DNA of 64,000 nt. It comes from Gammaproteobacteria bacterium. Its GTDB lineage: Bacteria > Pseudomonadota > Gammaproteobacteria > SZUA-229. Shown here piece by piece: positions 53,363-62,802 of this stretch. The notes beneath the pieces are model-generated. The model saw only the letters and a program-made list of their open reading frames with translations. It did no database searches and was not told the origin of the DNA. The first letter of the stretch is position 1, and each line of letters opens with the position of its first letter. The DNA lies in the NCBI GenBank assembly GCA_015488885.1, contig WFMW01000018.1, forward strand, positions 1 to 64,000, written 5' to 3'. The translations under genes and the position numbers were made by a program.

Positions 53363-54145
53363 TTAATATTTAGACTTATTTAATACGGTGCCGATAATAT
53401 TGGTATTAGATAAATATTCGACTGCCGTTTTTAAATCAACTTCTCGCGTAACATCATCTTCGACAACCAGCAGGGTTGCATCGACACATGGAACAAAGGA
53501 CAGGGTATCAGCCGTACCTATAACTGCAGGTAAATCAAATAATACCATGCGCTTCGGGTAACGTTCTTTTAGTTCCTCAACCAGTGAACACATCTTCGGG
53601 GAAGATAACATTTCAGCAGAGTTCAACAAAGCCTGCCCAGCAGGTAATATGACGAAATGATCTATATTTTCCGGTTTAATTAAAATATCAGACAGATCAA
53701 TCCGGCCGTTTAAGTAATCACTTAAGCCATATTCTGGCTGAATACCAAAATATTTGTGCAGTGCTGGTTCACGTAAATTAGCATCTACAACCAGAACCGT
53801 ATACTCAACCTCTTTAGCAATACTTACTCCAAGGTTAATGGTTGTGGTGGTTGTCCCTGCCCCGCCACTGACACCGGCGACAGCAAGTGACTTCCAGTGA
53901 TTTTCTTCCATACGCTGAACAATCTGCGTACCCAGGATCTTAAATGCATCAGCATAAGCATTATGTATACCGAGATTTATAATACGATTTTCAATTTGCA
54001 AATCAACCGGGCTGTTAACCTGTTGTGTTTTTGTATACTTTATTGTTGCAGCGCTGTCGGTTGCATTTTTATGATGTGATTGACCATCCGGCTTGCCTTC
54101 TCTTGATGAACGTGCTTTATCAATGGCCTGTTGAATTTTTTCCAT
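53363..54145 (-). CDS. XrtA-associated CpsD/BY-kinase-like protein with altered Walker A
   Basis: 260 aa cytoplasmic P-loop protein of the CpsD/CapB/EpsG group, partner of the Wzz-like protein encoded upstream. Walker A' (TVLVVDANLREP, 116-127) and Walker B (MVLFDLPAVIGTADTL, 200-214) are in place. The Walker A loop reads GVSGGAGTTTTTINLG (91-106) instead of the usual GxGK(S/T): the invariant Lys is Thr98. The C-terminal Tyr cluster is reduced to a single final Tyr260. Kinase activity is therefore doubtful; it may work as a scaffold. Confidence 0.85.
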   Translation of the reverse strand: MEKIQQAIDKARSSREGKPDGQSHHKNATDSAATIKYTKTQQVNSPVDLQIENRIINLGIHNAYADAFKILGTQIVQRMEENHWKSLAVAGVSGGAGTTTTTINLGVSIAKEVEYTVLVVDANLREPALHKYFGIQPEYGLSDYLNGRIDLSDILIKPENIDHFVILPAGQALLNSAEMLSSPKMCSLVEELKERYPKRMVLFDLPAVIGTADTLSFVPCVDATLLVVEDDVTREVDLKTAVEYLSNTNIIGTVLNKSKY

Positions 54146-54204
54146 GACATAATTCTCAATAGTTGGTAGTAATCATTGCTTATAAATTAGTAAAAATAAT
54201 TGAA

Positions 54205-55962
54205 TCAGGAAGTAAGCAGTTCTATTTTACGCAGGATTCTGAACCATAATACATCTAAAGGTGAAATCACAAAATGAATAAATAATAAGGCAAGTATAAT
54301 AGTTAGAATGAATAAAATAATAATACGTTTTCGTATGCGTTTTTTTCTGCTTATGTCTGCAAGATTTAGCTCAAAAGGAATAATAGATAAGGGTAAAGCG
54401 CCAAGCAATGTCTGTATACTCTTTCCTCCTCGTACGGTTCCACTAATTGCATCGGAAACAAAGGCAAAACCGATTCCGCAGCCAGTAGCCAGCACAAAGC
54501 CAAGAAAAATAATAGCGGGACGATTAGGGCTGATCGGTTCTTCAGGCAGAGCGGCGGGATCAATCAGTGTAAAACGCTCGCCTTTACTTTCTGATTCAAG
54601 CTGTTTGGCAACATCTGCCTGCATTTTTTTGCCTTGAACATCCTGATATCGTGCTACTGCATTATCATAATCTCTTTTTAATACCAGGTAATTGCGTTCC
54701 ACCTGAGGCGTTTTATACAGATTTTGCTCCATTACCTTAATTTTTTTCTTAAGCTGTGTCTGCTGAATGGTAACGGCTTTTATCTGGCTATCGACGCCAT
54801 CCAGTTGAGCCTGAATCGTTAAATAGCCAGGGTTGTCCGGTTGTTGCTGGTAAGCCTGTTTCTCAACCGATTTTTTTGACTGTTGTTGATTCTGTTTGAG
54901 GGCTTTTTTCAGGGCTTTAGTTAAACTGGCAATCTTCTTTTTAAGGGCAATAACATCAGGGTGGTCAGGAGTATATTTCTTCTCATCCTGTTTTAGATCA
55001 TCACGCAGGCTGGACAGTTCATCTGCCAGTGCAGAGGTATCAACAACGTTATGTGTCTGTTTTTTCAGTAGATCAATAGCACGTCTAAGTCGGATAACAT
55101 CTGGATGCTGGCTGGAATATTTTGCCCTGGCTGTCGCATACTCTGCCTGCAGTGACTTTAATTGTGCCGCAGCATCTGGAATAGAGGGATTGCCTGGATT
55201 CATCTGTGCCAGTTGTCCACCTAAATAAAAGCGGCGCTCATTTAGTGAATTTAAATTTGTACTCAGGGTTGATAAATCGGTTTCCATCTTTTGCAGAACC
55301 TGCATATTCAGGGTTTGCAATTCAGGTAGTGAATTAGCGTTATCCTGCTTGAATTTAGCCAGTTTTGCTTCCAGTTTATTAATCTTCTTGCTTAATCGTG
55401 TTGACTCCTGTTGAAAGAATTTTGCTGTGTCAGCAGCTTTATGTGAACGCGTCGTTAAATTTTCATTTAAATATAATGAAGATAACTCACTGGCTACTTT
55501 CTGCACCTGCCCCGGATATTCACCTTCATATGAGACTGAAAAGGCAATCGTTGCAACAGTGGGACGTCCTGTTCTTGGATCAACCACATCTGCACTGATA
55601 ACATTCAGCCCTACATCATCCTGCATTTCCTCAATAATTTCATCGGTCGTTTTAAATTCACGCTCATTTTTATAGAGATTAAATTTATCAATAATTTTTA
55701 ATAGATTAGTTCGGGTCATTACCCGTGCCTGAATAGTCTGGATCTGCTGGTCTGCAAAACTGGTTACCGTTGACTGCACCAGGTCAGTGGGTATTTCCTG
55801 TTGTTCAATCAGTATGGTAGCACTGGACTTATAGTTAGGCGGTATGATAAATGCGATAACAACTGTTAGTAGAAATACGACTGAAATAATAGTAATAACA
55901 GCGGCTTTTCGTTTCTTTATCGCGATCAGGTAATCTTGTAGATCTTTAGTCTGTTCTTCCAT
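54205..55962 (-). CDS. XrtA-system polysaccharide chain-length determinant (Wzz/PCP type)
   Basis: 585 aa. Transmembrane helix 1 at about 18-38 (AAVITIISVVFLLTVVIAF), a large periplasmic coiled-coil domain (GNSLPELQTL..., with two similar HPDVIRL / HPDVIAL blocks), then the proline-rich helix region PEEPISPNRPAIIFLGFVLA near 480-500 typical of Wzz proteins, and an extra C-terminal helix (IIILFILTIILALLFIHFVI). It controls EPS chain length and forms the inner-membrane part of the export machine with the BY-kinase-like protein. Confidence 0.9.
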   Translation of the reverse strand: MEEQTKDLQDYLIAIKKRKAAVITIISVVFLLTVVIAFIIPPNYKSSATILIEQQEIPTDLVQSTVTSFADQQIQTIQARVMTRTNLLKIIDKFNLYKNEREFKTTDEIIEEMQDDVGLNVISADVVDPRTGRPTVATIAFSVSYEGEYPGQVQKVASELSSLYLNENLTTRSHKAADTAKFFQQESTRLSKKINKLEAKLAKFKQDNANSLPELQTLNMQVLQKMETDLSTLSTNLNSLNERRFYLGGQLAQMNPGNPSIPDAAAQLKSLQAEYATARAKYSSQHPDVIRLRRAIDLLKKQTHNVVDTSALADELSSLRDDLKQDEKKYTPDHPDVIALKKKIASLTKALKKALKQNQQQSKKSVEKQAYQQQPDNPGYLTIQAQLDGVDSQIKAVTIQQTQLKKKIKVMEQNLYKTPQVERNYLVLKRDYDNAVARYQDVQGKKMQADVAKQLESESKGERFTLIDPAALPEEPISPNRPAIIFLGFVLATGCGIGFAFVSDAISGTVRGGKSIQTLLGALPLSIIPFELNLADISRKKRIRKRIIILFILTIILALLFIHFVISPLDVLWFRILRKIELLTS

Positions 55963-56041
55963 TTTTATATTGCCCGGTCAATAAAAGTTTGTTTATTATT
56001 TTGATTCATTATAAGTAATTAATATAATAGCTTAAGAATAA

Positions 56042-57295
56042 TTAAAATGTAGATAAGGTTGGGAAATTATACGTCATGCCAAGATAAATCCGGTTAGAAT
56101 GCGGTACGCTACCACTGTTGTTTACATTGGTAAATTTTCGTTTCACATAACGATAGGAACCATTAACCGACCATTTTCTACTCAGTGCATAAGACATCAC
56201 GGTTTCAAAGAATAAAACCTGACGGTCTGTTGAGCGTGTCCCTGTGCTGATTGCGGTGACATTTTCATAGCGGGTATTTACTCGATACCGCCATAAATTA
56301 GACAACCGGTGATTATAATTGAGCTTTATTGTATCTACCTGATTAAGCCCTCCGAATGAGTTGGTGGTATTGTTCCGACTAATACGTGCATCGACTTCAC
56401 CACTCTCCAGTATTTGCTTAACCCCCGCATCAAGAACAAGGCCTCTGTTGGTTAAGTTAACCTCTCTGGTTTGTATAATAATATTACCAAAAAAACCAAA
56501 ACTTTGTGTAACCAGATTAGTGCTTTTCTGTCTCGATACACCAGCCAGAAAGTCTGCTGATAGCGTTTCCGAAAACTTGTGCTCGATACCAAAACGTGAA
56601 TCTAACAAAGTATAGGTAACCAGATCATTGCGGCTATTATAGTCAACACCCTGCAGGCTTAAGGTAAGTTTATCTTTTTCGGTCAGGTTGTAAATTAGTG
56701 AACCGGAAGCTGTCTGGGCAATATAGGGGGTAAATCCGGTGTTTTCTGCCTCCAGATAATCCACATCACTGTAACGATAGGAAAGAACCAGCGCCAGTCG
56801 CTCGGTCAGTAGCCGTGTATAGCCAGGGGAAAAGCTCTTTTTTCTGCTCTTCACTCTGCGCCCAACCAGGCCGAAATCACTGGATGCTGTATTCAGACTA
56901 CTATCCAGATCATAGTTGGCATTGAGGCTAAAGATATTACGCTCGCCATTGTATTTGCCGGTCAGATCAAAGAACTTGTCATTGCTATTGAGATTGTGAT
57001 CAGAATAGTTATTGCTTTGAATATGTGCATTAATATCAGCCTGCCACTGCGCTTCCTTGATAACACCATCAATAGATGGGATAAGAGTAAGCGCTGTGAC
57101 ACTGTTATGATCGGTATTGGTAACAAAAATATTATCGTCATATTCTGTACGCGCACTGATATCTGACTTAAAGGAATATTCGGCTGCATCAACCTGGCTT
57201 GTTGCCAGCAGGCAAAATAAGCATAGCAGGCAGTAAGTTATCAGGCTGATGGTTAGCCTGGTGAGAATACCGTGAGTCACAACAGATGGGGACAT
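56042..57295 (-). CDS. EPS-associated outer-membrane beta-barrel protein
   Basis: About 417 aa from the ATG at 57295 (an upstream TTG is less likely). A signal peptide ending near SQVDAAE is followed by a chain of amphipathic beta strands rich in aromatic and polar residues (DISARTEYDDNIFVTN, LVLSYRYSDVDYLEAENTG), ending in a barrel-type C-terminus (LGMTYNFPTLSTF). The protein fits the EpsL/PEP-CTERM-associated outer-membrane barrel group. It lies between the Wza-like lipoprotein and the Wzz-like gene, in a consistent export operon. Confidence 0.82.
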   Translation of the reverse strand: MSPSVVTHGILTRLTISLITYCLLCLFCLLATSQVDAAEYSFKSDISARTEYDDNIFVTNTDHNSVTALTLIPSIDGVIKEAQWQADINAHIQSNNYSDHNLNSNDKFFDLTGKYNGERNIFSLNANYDLDSSLNTASSDFGLVGRRVKSRKKSFSPGYTRLLTERLALVLSYRYSDVDYLEAENTGFTPYIAQTASGSLIYNLTEKDKLTLSLQGVDYNSRNDLVTYTLLDSRFGIEHKFSETLSADFLAGVSRQKSTNLVTQSFGFFGNIIIQTREVNLTNRGLVLDAGVKQILESGEVDARISRNNTTNSFGGLNQVDTIKLNYNHRLSNLWRYRVNTRYENVTAISTGTRSTDRQVLFFETVMSYALSRKWSVNGSYRYVKRKFTNVNNSGSVPHSNRIYLGMTYNFPTLSTF

Positions 57296-57327
57296 GAAAG
57301 CAATTAGCTGGAACAAAACAGCGTAAA

Positions 57328-57951
57328 TCAGGGCACAACAACCGTATCACCGGCTTTTAACACAATATTGGTTCCCAGTTGTTCACCGGATGCCACTTCA
57401 TCATAATCAAAGTGAAAGACTTTTGTGCCGGTAGACGTTCTTCTGACTATTTTTATTTCACTGGCATCGGCATACGGTGTTACCCCACCTGCCAGGCTTA
57501 ATACCTGCAGGACATCAAGATAACCCGTAGCTGTATATTCACCAGGACGGGCAACTTTACCAACCACATAGACCTTGTTGCTCAAGGACTGCAACACACT
57601 GACTGTCACAACCGGATCGGGAATATAACGTTTTAATTTGCTGACCAGTTTCTTACGTAACTGCTCAGTGGTTAAACCACTGGCCTTGATTTCGCCTGCA
57701 AGCGGATAACTAATGCTGCCATCAGGTGCAACCAGCACCTCAAGCTGCATATTGTCTTCCTTCCAGACTGAAATACTCAGATGATCACCTGGACCAATTA
57801 AATAAGAAGATGGCATACTGGCGGGCATTGTTTTACTTACTGTTTTACCTGTAGCCGGTCTGGTAGCTGCACAGGCTGAACACAATAAAGCCAGAAAGAT
57901 AAAACAGAAAGTAAAAGCTCGTAAACGGATAGCAGAGTGAATGAGTCTCAT
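57328..57951 (-). CDS. Wza/EpsE-like polysaccharide export lipoprotein
   Basis: 207 aa from the ATG at 57951. Lipobox ALLCSACAAT gives a lipidated Cys; then the polysaccharide export (Poly_export) domain: YLIGPGDHLSISVWKEDNMQ, VLVAPDGSISYPLAGEIKA and a SLBB domain (SNKVYVVGKVARPGEYTATG). It forms the outer-membrane channel for EPS. It is the first gene of the EPS block and 110 bp from the hipA-like gene. Confidence 0.92.
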   Translation of the reverse strand: MRLIHSAIRLRAFTFCFIFLALLCSACAATRPATGKTVSKTMPASMPSSYLIGPGDHLSISVWKEDNMQLEVLVAPDGSISYPLAGEIKASGLTTEQLRKKLVSKLKRYIPDPVVTVSVLQSLSNKVYVVGKVARPGEYTATGYLDVLQVLSLAGGVTPYADASEIKIVRRTSTGTKVFHFDYDEVASGEQLGTNIVLKAGDTVVVP

Positions 57952-58060
57952 AGTTTGTATAATCAATGATAAAGTATTAAAAGTTAATGTTCTTATAGAC
58001 CAGCTTATAAAACAATGCCAGTTTATCTACAGCAACGCCAGTTTATATTGTATAAGACAT

Positions 58061-59431
58061 TTATAAAGACATAAACTGCTGTCGCACACGCTGGTGAATT
58101 TGTATAAGGTTATTTTTATTTTCCAGAGGTAAAGACTGTAATGCCTGAACCTGGCGGGTATAGTCTTCGGTTACCTTTAACATGTGTTCGATACGATTAA
58201 ACAAGCGGTTTGAAGTAAGCCCCAGTCGTTTGGCAAATTGTTTAATTGCCGTTGCAAAATCAACAAACCCGTCATCTTTGGGGGAAATATCACCATAACC
58301 ACCAAAACTCATGCCCGGCGGGAACAGTTCATTATGAATAAAATAAGCCCGCATTGGCACCGGATCATATACCGGACTGAATGACAGTACACCGTTGGTA
58401 TCGATGATTGCAAGATTCTCCAGATGCAAATCACCATTACCCGATAAGATGGCAAGTATCAAACGGTCTAATAAATGCTGTTTGGCGGCTTTACGGTCTG
58501 TCACTAATTGTACATACGGATTATCCAGCGCACGACCGATATGATCATAGGTCGTGCTGTAATGGTGAGTAATTTTTGTGCTGCCTGAAGCCAGTATAGA
58601 ATAGATTGATTCCATAAAAACGGTACTGCCATTGGTGCTGCGATCAAAACGTTCAATCGCTAACGCCCGTAACCCTTTAATTATTACCGGCCAGAAGCGT
58701 GGCACCTCAAATCCCGCCTGTTTATGTATGTTCAACCCCAGTTGTTCCAGTTCGATAATACCCGGATAAACCGCACTATTCTCAAGCTTCAGTAAAATAT
58801 CGGTACGTCCACTATCACCAAAGCGCGTTGGCATACCAATATAACCATCCCAGCCTGAACGATTAATGGACAGAGGTATTTTTGGAATGGCACCGCCAAC
58901 GGTGGGGGTCGGGCCGAGCATATCAATAATCATTTCAGCATCACCATCAAACCAGGTCATAAATTCTTTCAGGCTAAAACCAAATTTTTCATCCAGCTCA
59001 ACCAGACCTTTTTTAGAGGGTGTTGCATACCACTGCTGTGCGGCTTCATCACTCTCAAACACATCAAGATGACCAATAGCACCGTGACCGGCCCGTAATA
59101 AAATCTGCCAGTCAGTATCAAATCCCGGTTGGGTATCCAGTTTAATATGTGCCAGATATTTTAATAACAAAGCACGCGTAAAATTGCGTGTTGAACGCGG
59201 CGGAATTAATGCCTGTAGAGGTGGATGTAAATCGAAGAATTCATTGCGCTCACGCACAATCGTGTTGTTAAAAGCCGCAGCAGGGTAAACCAGCCCCAGT
59301 CCACGTAAACCGGTTTTTTCATACGCCGATTCGTAGCTAAAGCGTGCCTGAGTGTCGGTCACCACCAGCGTACCCATTTTAACCGGTTGCGGGCCGAGCC
59401 TTGTCCAGATAACCGCGTATTGATCTTTCAT
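58061..59431 (-). CDS. HipA-family serine/threonine kinase toxin
   Basis: 456 aa from the ATG at 59431 (GGGTGA five bases upstream); a GTG three codons earlier is possible. The HipA fold is recognisable: an N-terminal HipA_N segment (GTLVVTDTQARFSYE), a nucleotide region around GGAIPKIPLS near 175, the catalytic loop GNGDLHLENLAII near 326-338 (Asp general base, Asn) and the metal Asp in SPVYDPVPM. HipA kinases phosphorylate glutamyl-tRNA synthetase and arrest growth. The gene lies directly downstream of a HipB-like regulator. Length and motifs are normal, so it may be active. Confidence 0.88.
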   Translation of the reverse strand: MKDQYAVIWTRLGPQPVKMGTLVVTDTQARFSYESAYEKTGLRGLGLVYPAAAFNNTIVRERNEFFDLHPPLQALIPPRSTRNFTRALLLKYLAHIKLDTQPGFDTDWQILLRAGHGAIGHLDVFESDEAAQQWYATPSKKGLVELDEKFGFSLKEFMTWFDGDAEMIIDMLGPTPTVGGAIPKIPLSINRSGWDGYIGMPTRFGDSGRTDILLKLENSAVYPGIIELEQLGLNIHKQAGFEVPRFWPVIIKGLRALAIERFDRSTNGSTVFMESIYSILASGSTKITHHYSTTYDHIGRALDNPYVQLVTDRKAAKQHLLDRLILAILSGNGDLHLENLAIIDTNGVLSFSPVYDPVPMRAYFIHNELFPPGMSFGGYGDISPKDDGFVDFATAIKQFAKRLGLTSNRLFNRIEHMLKVTEDYTRQVQALQSLPLENKNNLIQIHQRVRQQFMSL

Positions 59432-59443
59432 TATTTTCACCCA

Positions 59444-59473
59444 TATGGATTAACGGGTTATGGATTAACGGGT
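59444..59473. repeat. 15-bp perfect tandem duplication between hipB- and hipA-like genes
   Basis: tatggattaacgggt occurs at 59444-59458 and 59459-59473. It fills nearly the whole spacer between the antitoxin stop (59473-59475) and the toxin start (59431). Slippage would change that spacing in 15-bp steps. Confidence 0.92.
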
Positions 59474-59718
59474 TAAAACAATTCCCCCCTGCTCACCAGT
59501 GTTTGTATATCGGTATTATCATCGACCCAGATAAGTTTTTTGCCCAGTACCTTGCCCAGCTCTGTAAGTGTGCTTAACCGGGCATCATGAGCTTTTTTCA
59601 GGCGTGACAAGGCTACTTCGCCAATGGCAGAGGCCTGAGCCAGGTCTTTTTGTGAAAAACCGCGTGTTTTGGCCGCCTCAAGTGCTTCGGCCACTAATTG
59701 ATGTAATGATGTTACCAT
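59473..59718 (-). CDS. HipB-like helix-turn-helix antitoxin
   Basis: 81 aa Xre-type DNA-binding protein: RGFSQKDLAQASAIGEVALSR is the helix-turn-helix, followed by LSTLTELGKVLGKKLIWVDD. Directly upstream of the hipA-like gene, as antitoxin/repressor genes of type II hipBA modules are. It is shorter than the 88-aa E. coli HipB, lacking some of the C-terminal tail. It probably represses its own promoter in the 174-bp gap before rapA. Confidence 0.88.
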   Translation of the reverse strand: MVTSLHQLVAEALEAAKTRGFSQKDLAQASAIGEVALSRLKKAHDARLSTLTELGKVLGKKLIWVDDNTDIQTLVSRGELF

Positions 59719-59892
59719 AAATTAACCTATATGCTAATTCCTTGCCTGTATTATGGCATGCATTATCATATATGGCAATTTTAAATATTATAAATAAAGC
59801 TAATTGATGTTATTTTGGGGGATGTTTTCATCACATGTTCTTTGCTAATATACTCATCCATTTATCTATCGACTTAAAATCATCATCGTTTC

Positions 59893-62802
59893 ATGCCTGT
59901 CTCCAACTTTGATTTAAAACCCGGGCAACGCTGTATCAGTAATGCTGAACTCCAGATGGGGCTTGGCACAGTGCTTAGTGTTGCATCACGCACCATCACG
60001 GTGGTTTATCTGGCAACGGGCGAAACCCGTACCTACGCCAGGCAAAGCGCACCTCTCACTCGCGTTATATTTACCGTTGGTGATACTATTCAGAGCCATG
60101 AAGGCAGCCGCCTGAAAATTAACCAGGTTGATGAAGAAGATGACTTATTGTATTACACCGGTATGGATGACAAGGGCCGGAAAATCACCATTGGTGAATC
60201 ATCACTGGATAATTTTTTACAGCTTAACCGACCAGCTGAACGCCTGTTTAGCGGCCAGATTGATCAGGATAAATGGTTTGAATTACGTTATCAGACACTC
60301 GAGCAACGCAATCGTCTGTCACGTTCTGAACTGTATGGCCTGACTGGCTGCCGCACCAGTTTAATTGACCATCAGTTATACATCGCTCATGAAGTAGCAC
60401 GACGATACGCTCCCAGAGTCCTGCTGGCCGATGAGGTTGGCCTGGGAAAAACCATTGAGGCAGGGCTGATTCTGCATCATCAATTACTGACTGAACGTGC
60501 ACATCGCATCTTGATTGTTGTACCAGAAACCTTGCTACATCAATGGCTGGTGGAAATGCTGCGGCGTTTTAATCTACATTTCAAAATTTTTGACCAGAAT
60601 CGCTGCGAAAATATTGTTCAGGACGGCAATTTCAACAATGTATTTTTTTCAGAACAACTGGTTTTGTGCAGCCTGAAATTTCTCACGGATAATGAAACCA
60701 TATTTCAGCAATGCCTTGAAGCACAATGGGATTTAATGGTTGTTGATGAAGCTCACCACCTACAATGGACCCCTGTACACAGCAGCATCGAATATCAATG
60801 TATTGAACAACTTGCAGAGCAAACAAGAGGTGTTTTATTACTTACTGCAACCCCTGAACAACTGGGTAAGGAAGGCCATTTTGCGCGTCTTCGCCTGCTC
60901 GACTCAGACCGCTTTCCAGATTATACCCAGTTTATTGAAGAAGAAAAAAGCTATGCACCAATAGCACAGATTATTGAACATTTACTTGACAATAAACCCC
61001 TGCAGACCGACCAGTTAGCATTGCTACACGACACAATTGCCGATGACGACCAGCAATCATTGCTGGATACTATTTATCACAAAAACAATAATGAGGTTAA
61101 CGACAATAGTAACAGCAATATTGACCTGGCCAGCAGACAACTGGTTGAACATCTGCTAGATCGGCATGGAACAGGACGGGTATTATTCCGTAATACCCGG
61201 GCAGCTATTAGCGGTTTCCCACAACGCCTGTTACTTGCCAATGCCCTGCCCGCATGCCCTGACTACATAAATACAACGGATACAGATATAAGCAAACGGC
61301 TCAGCCCCGAGCTTGGCCATCCACCAGGCGACAAGCTGACTCATTGGCTCAATATTGATCCACGTATAAAATGGTTAACGGATACCCTGCTGCAACTGGC
61401 CCCGCAAAAGGTACTGGTGATTACCGCACACGCCACCACCGCACTGGCTCTGACCCGGTATATAAAGACAAAAACAGCAATACATGCAACCGCTTTTCAT
61501 CAGGGCTTAAGTATTATAGAGCGCGACCGGGCAGCCGCTTTTTTTGCCGATCAGATAACCGGAAGCCAGGTATTAATCTGTTCTGAAATCGGTAGCGAAG
61601 GACGTAATTTTCAGTTTGCTCATCATCTGATTATGTTCGATCTACCAGCCAATCCCGATTTACTTGAACAGCGTATCGGGCGACTGGATCGCATTGGCCA
61701 GACCGAGACCATTCATATTCATGTCCCCTACATTAAAAACAGCGCACAGGAAACACTGTTTCGCTGGTATCACGAGGGGCTACAGGTATTCGAGCACATT
61801 TGCCCCGCTGGTCAGACCATTTATCAACAGTTTAAACCCGCATTACAGCATCTATTAGTATCTCAGACGGATAACAATGCAACTGAAAAGCTGAATGCAT
61901 TGATAACAGAAACACAACAACAACAGCAACAACTTACTGCTGCTCTGCATCGGGGACGAGATCGACTGCTTGAATACAATTCGTGTCGCCCTGAAGCCGC
62001 CACACAACTCAAACAACAGGCATTAGCTGAAGATACGCAGACGACTATCAGCACCTATATGGAAAAGGTATTCGACAGTTTTGCTATCGACACTGAGATT
62101 CACAGCGAGGGTTGTTTTATTATTACCCCGACCGAACACATGATTAATCATTTCCCCGGCCTGAGCGATGATGGTTTAACCATTACTTATCAACGTGAAA
62201 CCGCACTCAGTTTCGAAGATACCCAGTTTATAACCTGGGAACACCCGCTATGCAGCAACGCAATGGAAATGGTATTGAGCAATGAAAATGGTAATACTGC
62301 GGTGACTGCAATGAAATATCCTGGCATAAAATCCGGTAGCATTCTGGTTGAATGCCTGTATGCGCTTGAAGCCGCACCAGTCGAAGCCCTGCAAACTCAC
62401 CGCTACCTGCCGCCAACCATGATCCGTGTTTTCTGTGATGAGCGCGGCGTTGATTATCACAAAAAATGCCCGCACGGGTATATCAATGACAATCATCAGT
62501 TTGTTGAAAGTGGCATTGGTAAAAAAATTGTTCATGCAAAGACTAAAATACTGAAAGCCATGATTAAGCATTGTGACGCTTATGCCGATACCCAGGCCAA
62601 ACAGATTCTGGCTCAGGCCAATAAAGATTCAAACGAAACAATATTAAATGAAATCAATAGGTTAAAATCATTATCTAAAGTTAATCATAACATAAGAGAT
62701 GATGAAATTAGTTTTTTTGAACAGCAACTGGCATCACTGAATCGCGTATTGAATTCGGCTAACTTACGTCTTGATGCCGTGCGGGTAGTGGTTATTATAT
62801 AG
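59893..62802 (+). CDS. rapA: RNA polymerase-associated ATPase RapA (HepA)
   Basis: 969 aa, the standard size. Tudor-like N-terminal domains (CISNAELQMGLGTVLSVASR), then the Swi2/Snf2 ATPase: VLLADEVGLGKTIEAGLI (motif I), MVVDEAHHLQW (DEAH), LLLTATPEQLGKEGHFARLR (motif III), GSEGRNFQFAHHLIMFDLP and EQRIGRLDRIGQTE (motifs V, VI). RapA recycles RNA polymerase. The 3' end overlaps the convergent DsrE-like gene by 8 bp. Confidence 0.96.
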   Translation: MPVSNFDLKPGQRCISNAELQMGLGTVLSVASRTITVVYLATGETRTYARQSAPLTRVIFTVGDTIQSHEGSRLKINQVDEEDDLLYYTGMDDKGRKITIGESSLDNFLQLNRPAERLFSGQIDQDKWFELRYQTLEQRNRLSRSELYGLTGCRTSLIDHQLYIAHEVARRYAPRVLLADEVGLGKTIEAGLILHHQLLTERAHRILIVVPETLLHQWLVEMLRRFNLHFKIFDQNRCENIVQDGNFNNVFFSEQLVLCSLKFLTDNETIFQQCLEAQWDLMVVDEAHHLQWTPVHSSIEYQCIEQLAEQTRGVLLLTATPEQLGKEGHFARLRLLDSDRFPDYTQFIEEEKSYAPIAQIIEHLLDNKPLQTDQLALLHDTIADDDQQSLLDTIYHKNNNEVNDNSNSNIDLASRQLVEHLLDRHGTGRVLFRNTRAAISGFPQRLLLANALPACPDYINTTDTDISKRLSPELGHPPGDKLTHWLNIDPRIKWLTDTLLQLAPQKVLVITAHATTALALTRYIKTKTAIHATAFHQGLSIIERDRAAAFFADQITGSQVLICSEIGSEGRNFQFAHHLIMFDLPANPDLLEQRIGRLDRIGQTETIHIHVPYIKNSAQETLFRWYHEGLQVFEHICPAGQTIYQQFKPALQHLLVSQTDNNATEKLNALITETQQQQQQLTAALHRGRDRLLEYNSCRPEAATQLKQQALAEDTQTTISTYMEKVFDSFAIDTEIHSEGCFIITPTEHMINHFPGLSDDGLTITYQRETALSFEDTQFITWEHPLCSNAMEMVLSNENGNTAVTAMKYPGIKSGSILVECLYALEAAPVEALQTHRYLPPTMIRVFCDERGVDYHKKCPHGYINDNHQFVESGIGKKIVHAKTKILKAMIKHCDAYADTQAKQILAQANKDSNETILNEINRLKSLSKVNHNIRDDEISFFEQQLASLNRVLNSANLRLDAVRVVVII

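Noticed and set aside
58010-58060. Direct repeat gccagtttat upstream of the Wza-like gene as an operator
   Set aside because: Two 10-base copies with irregular spacing in AT-rich DNA; too weak to claim.
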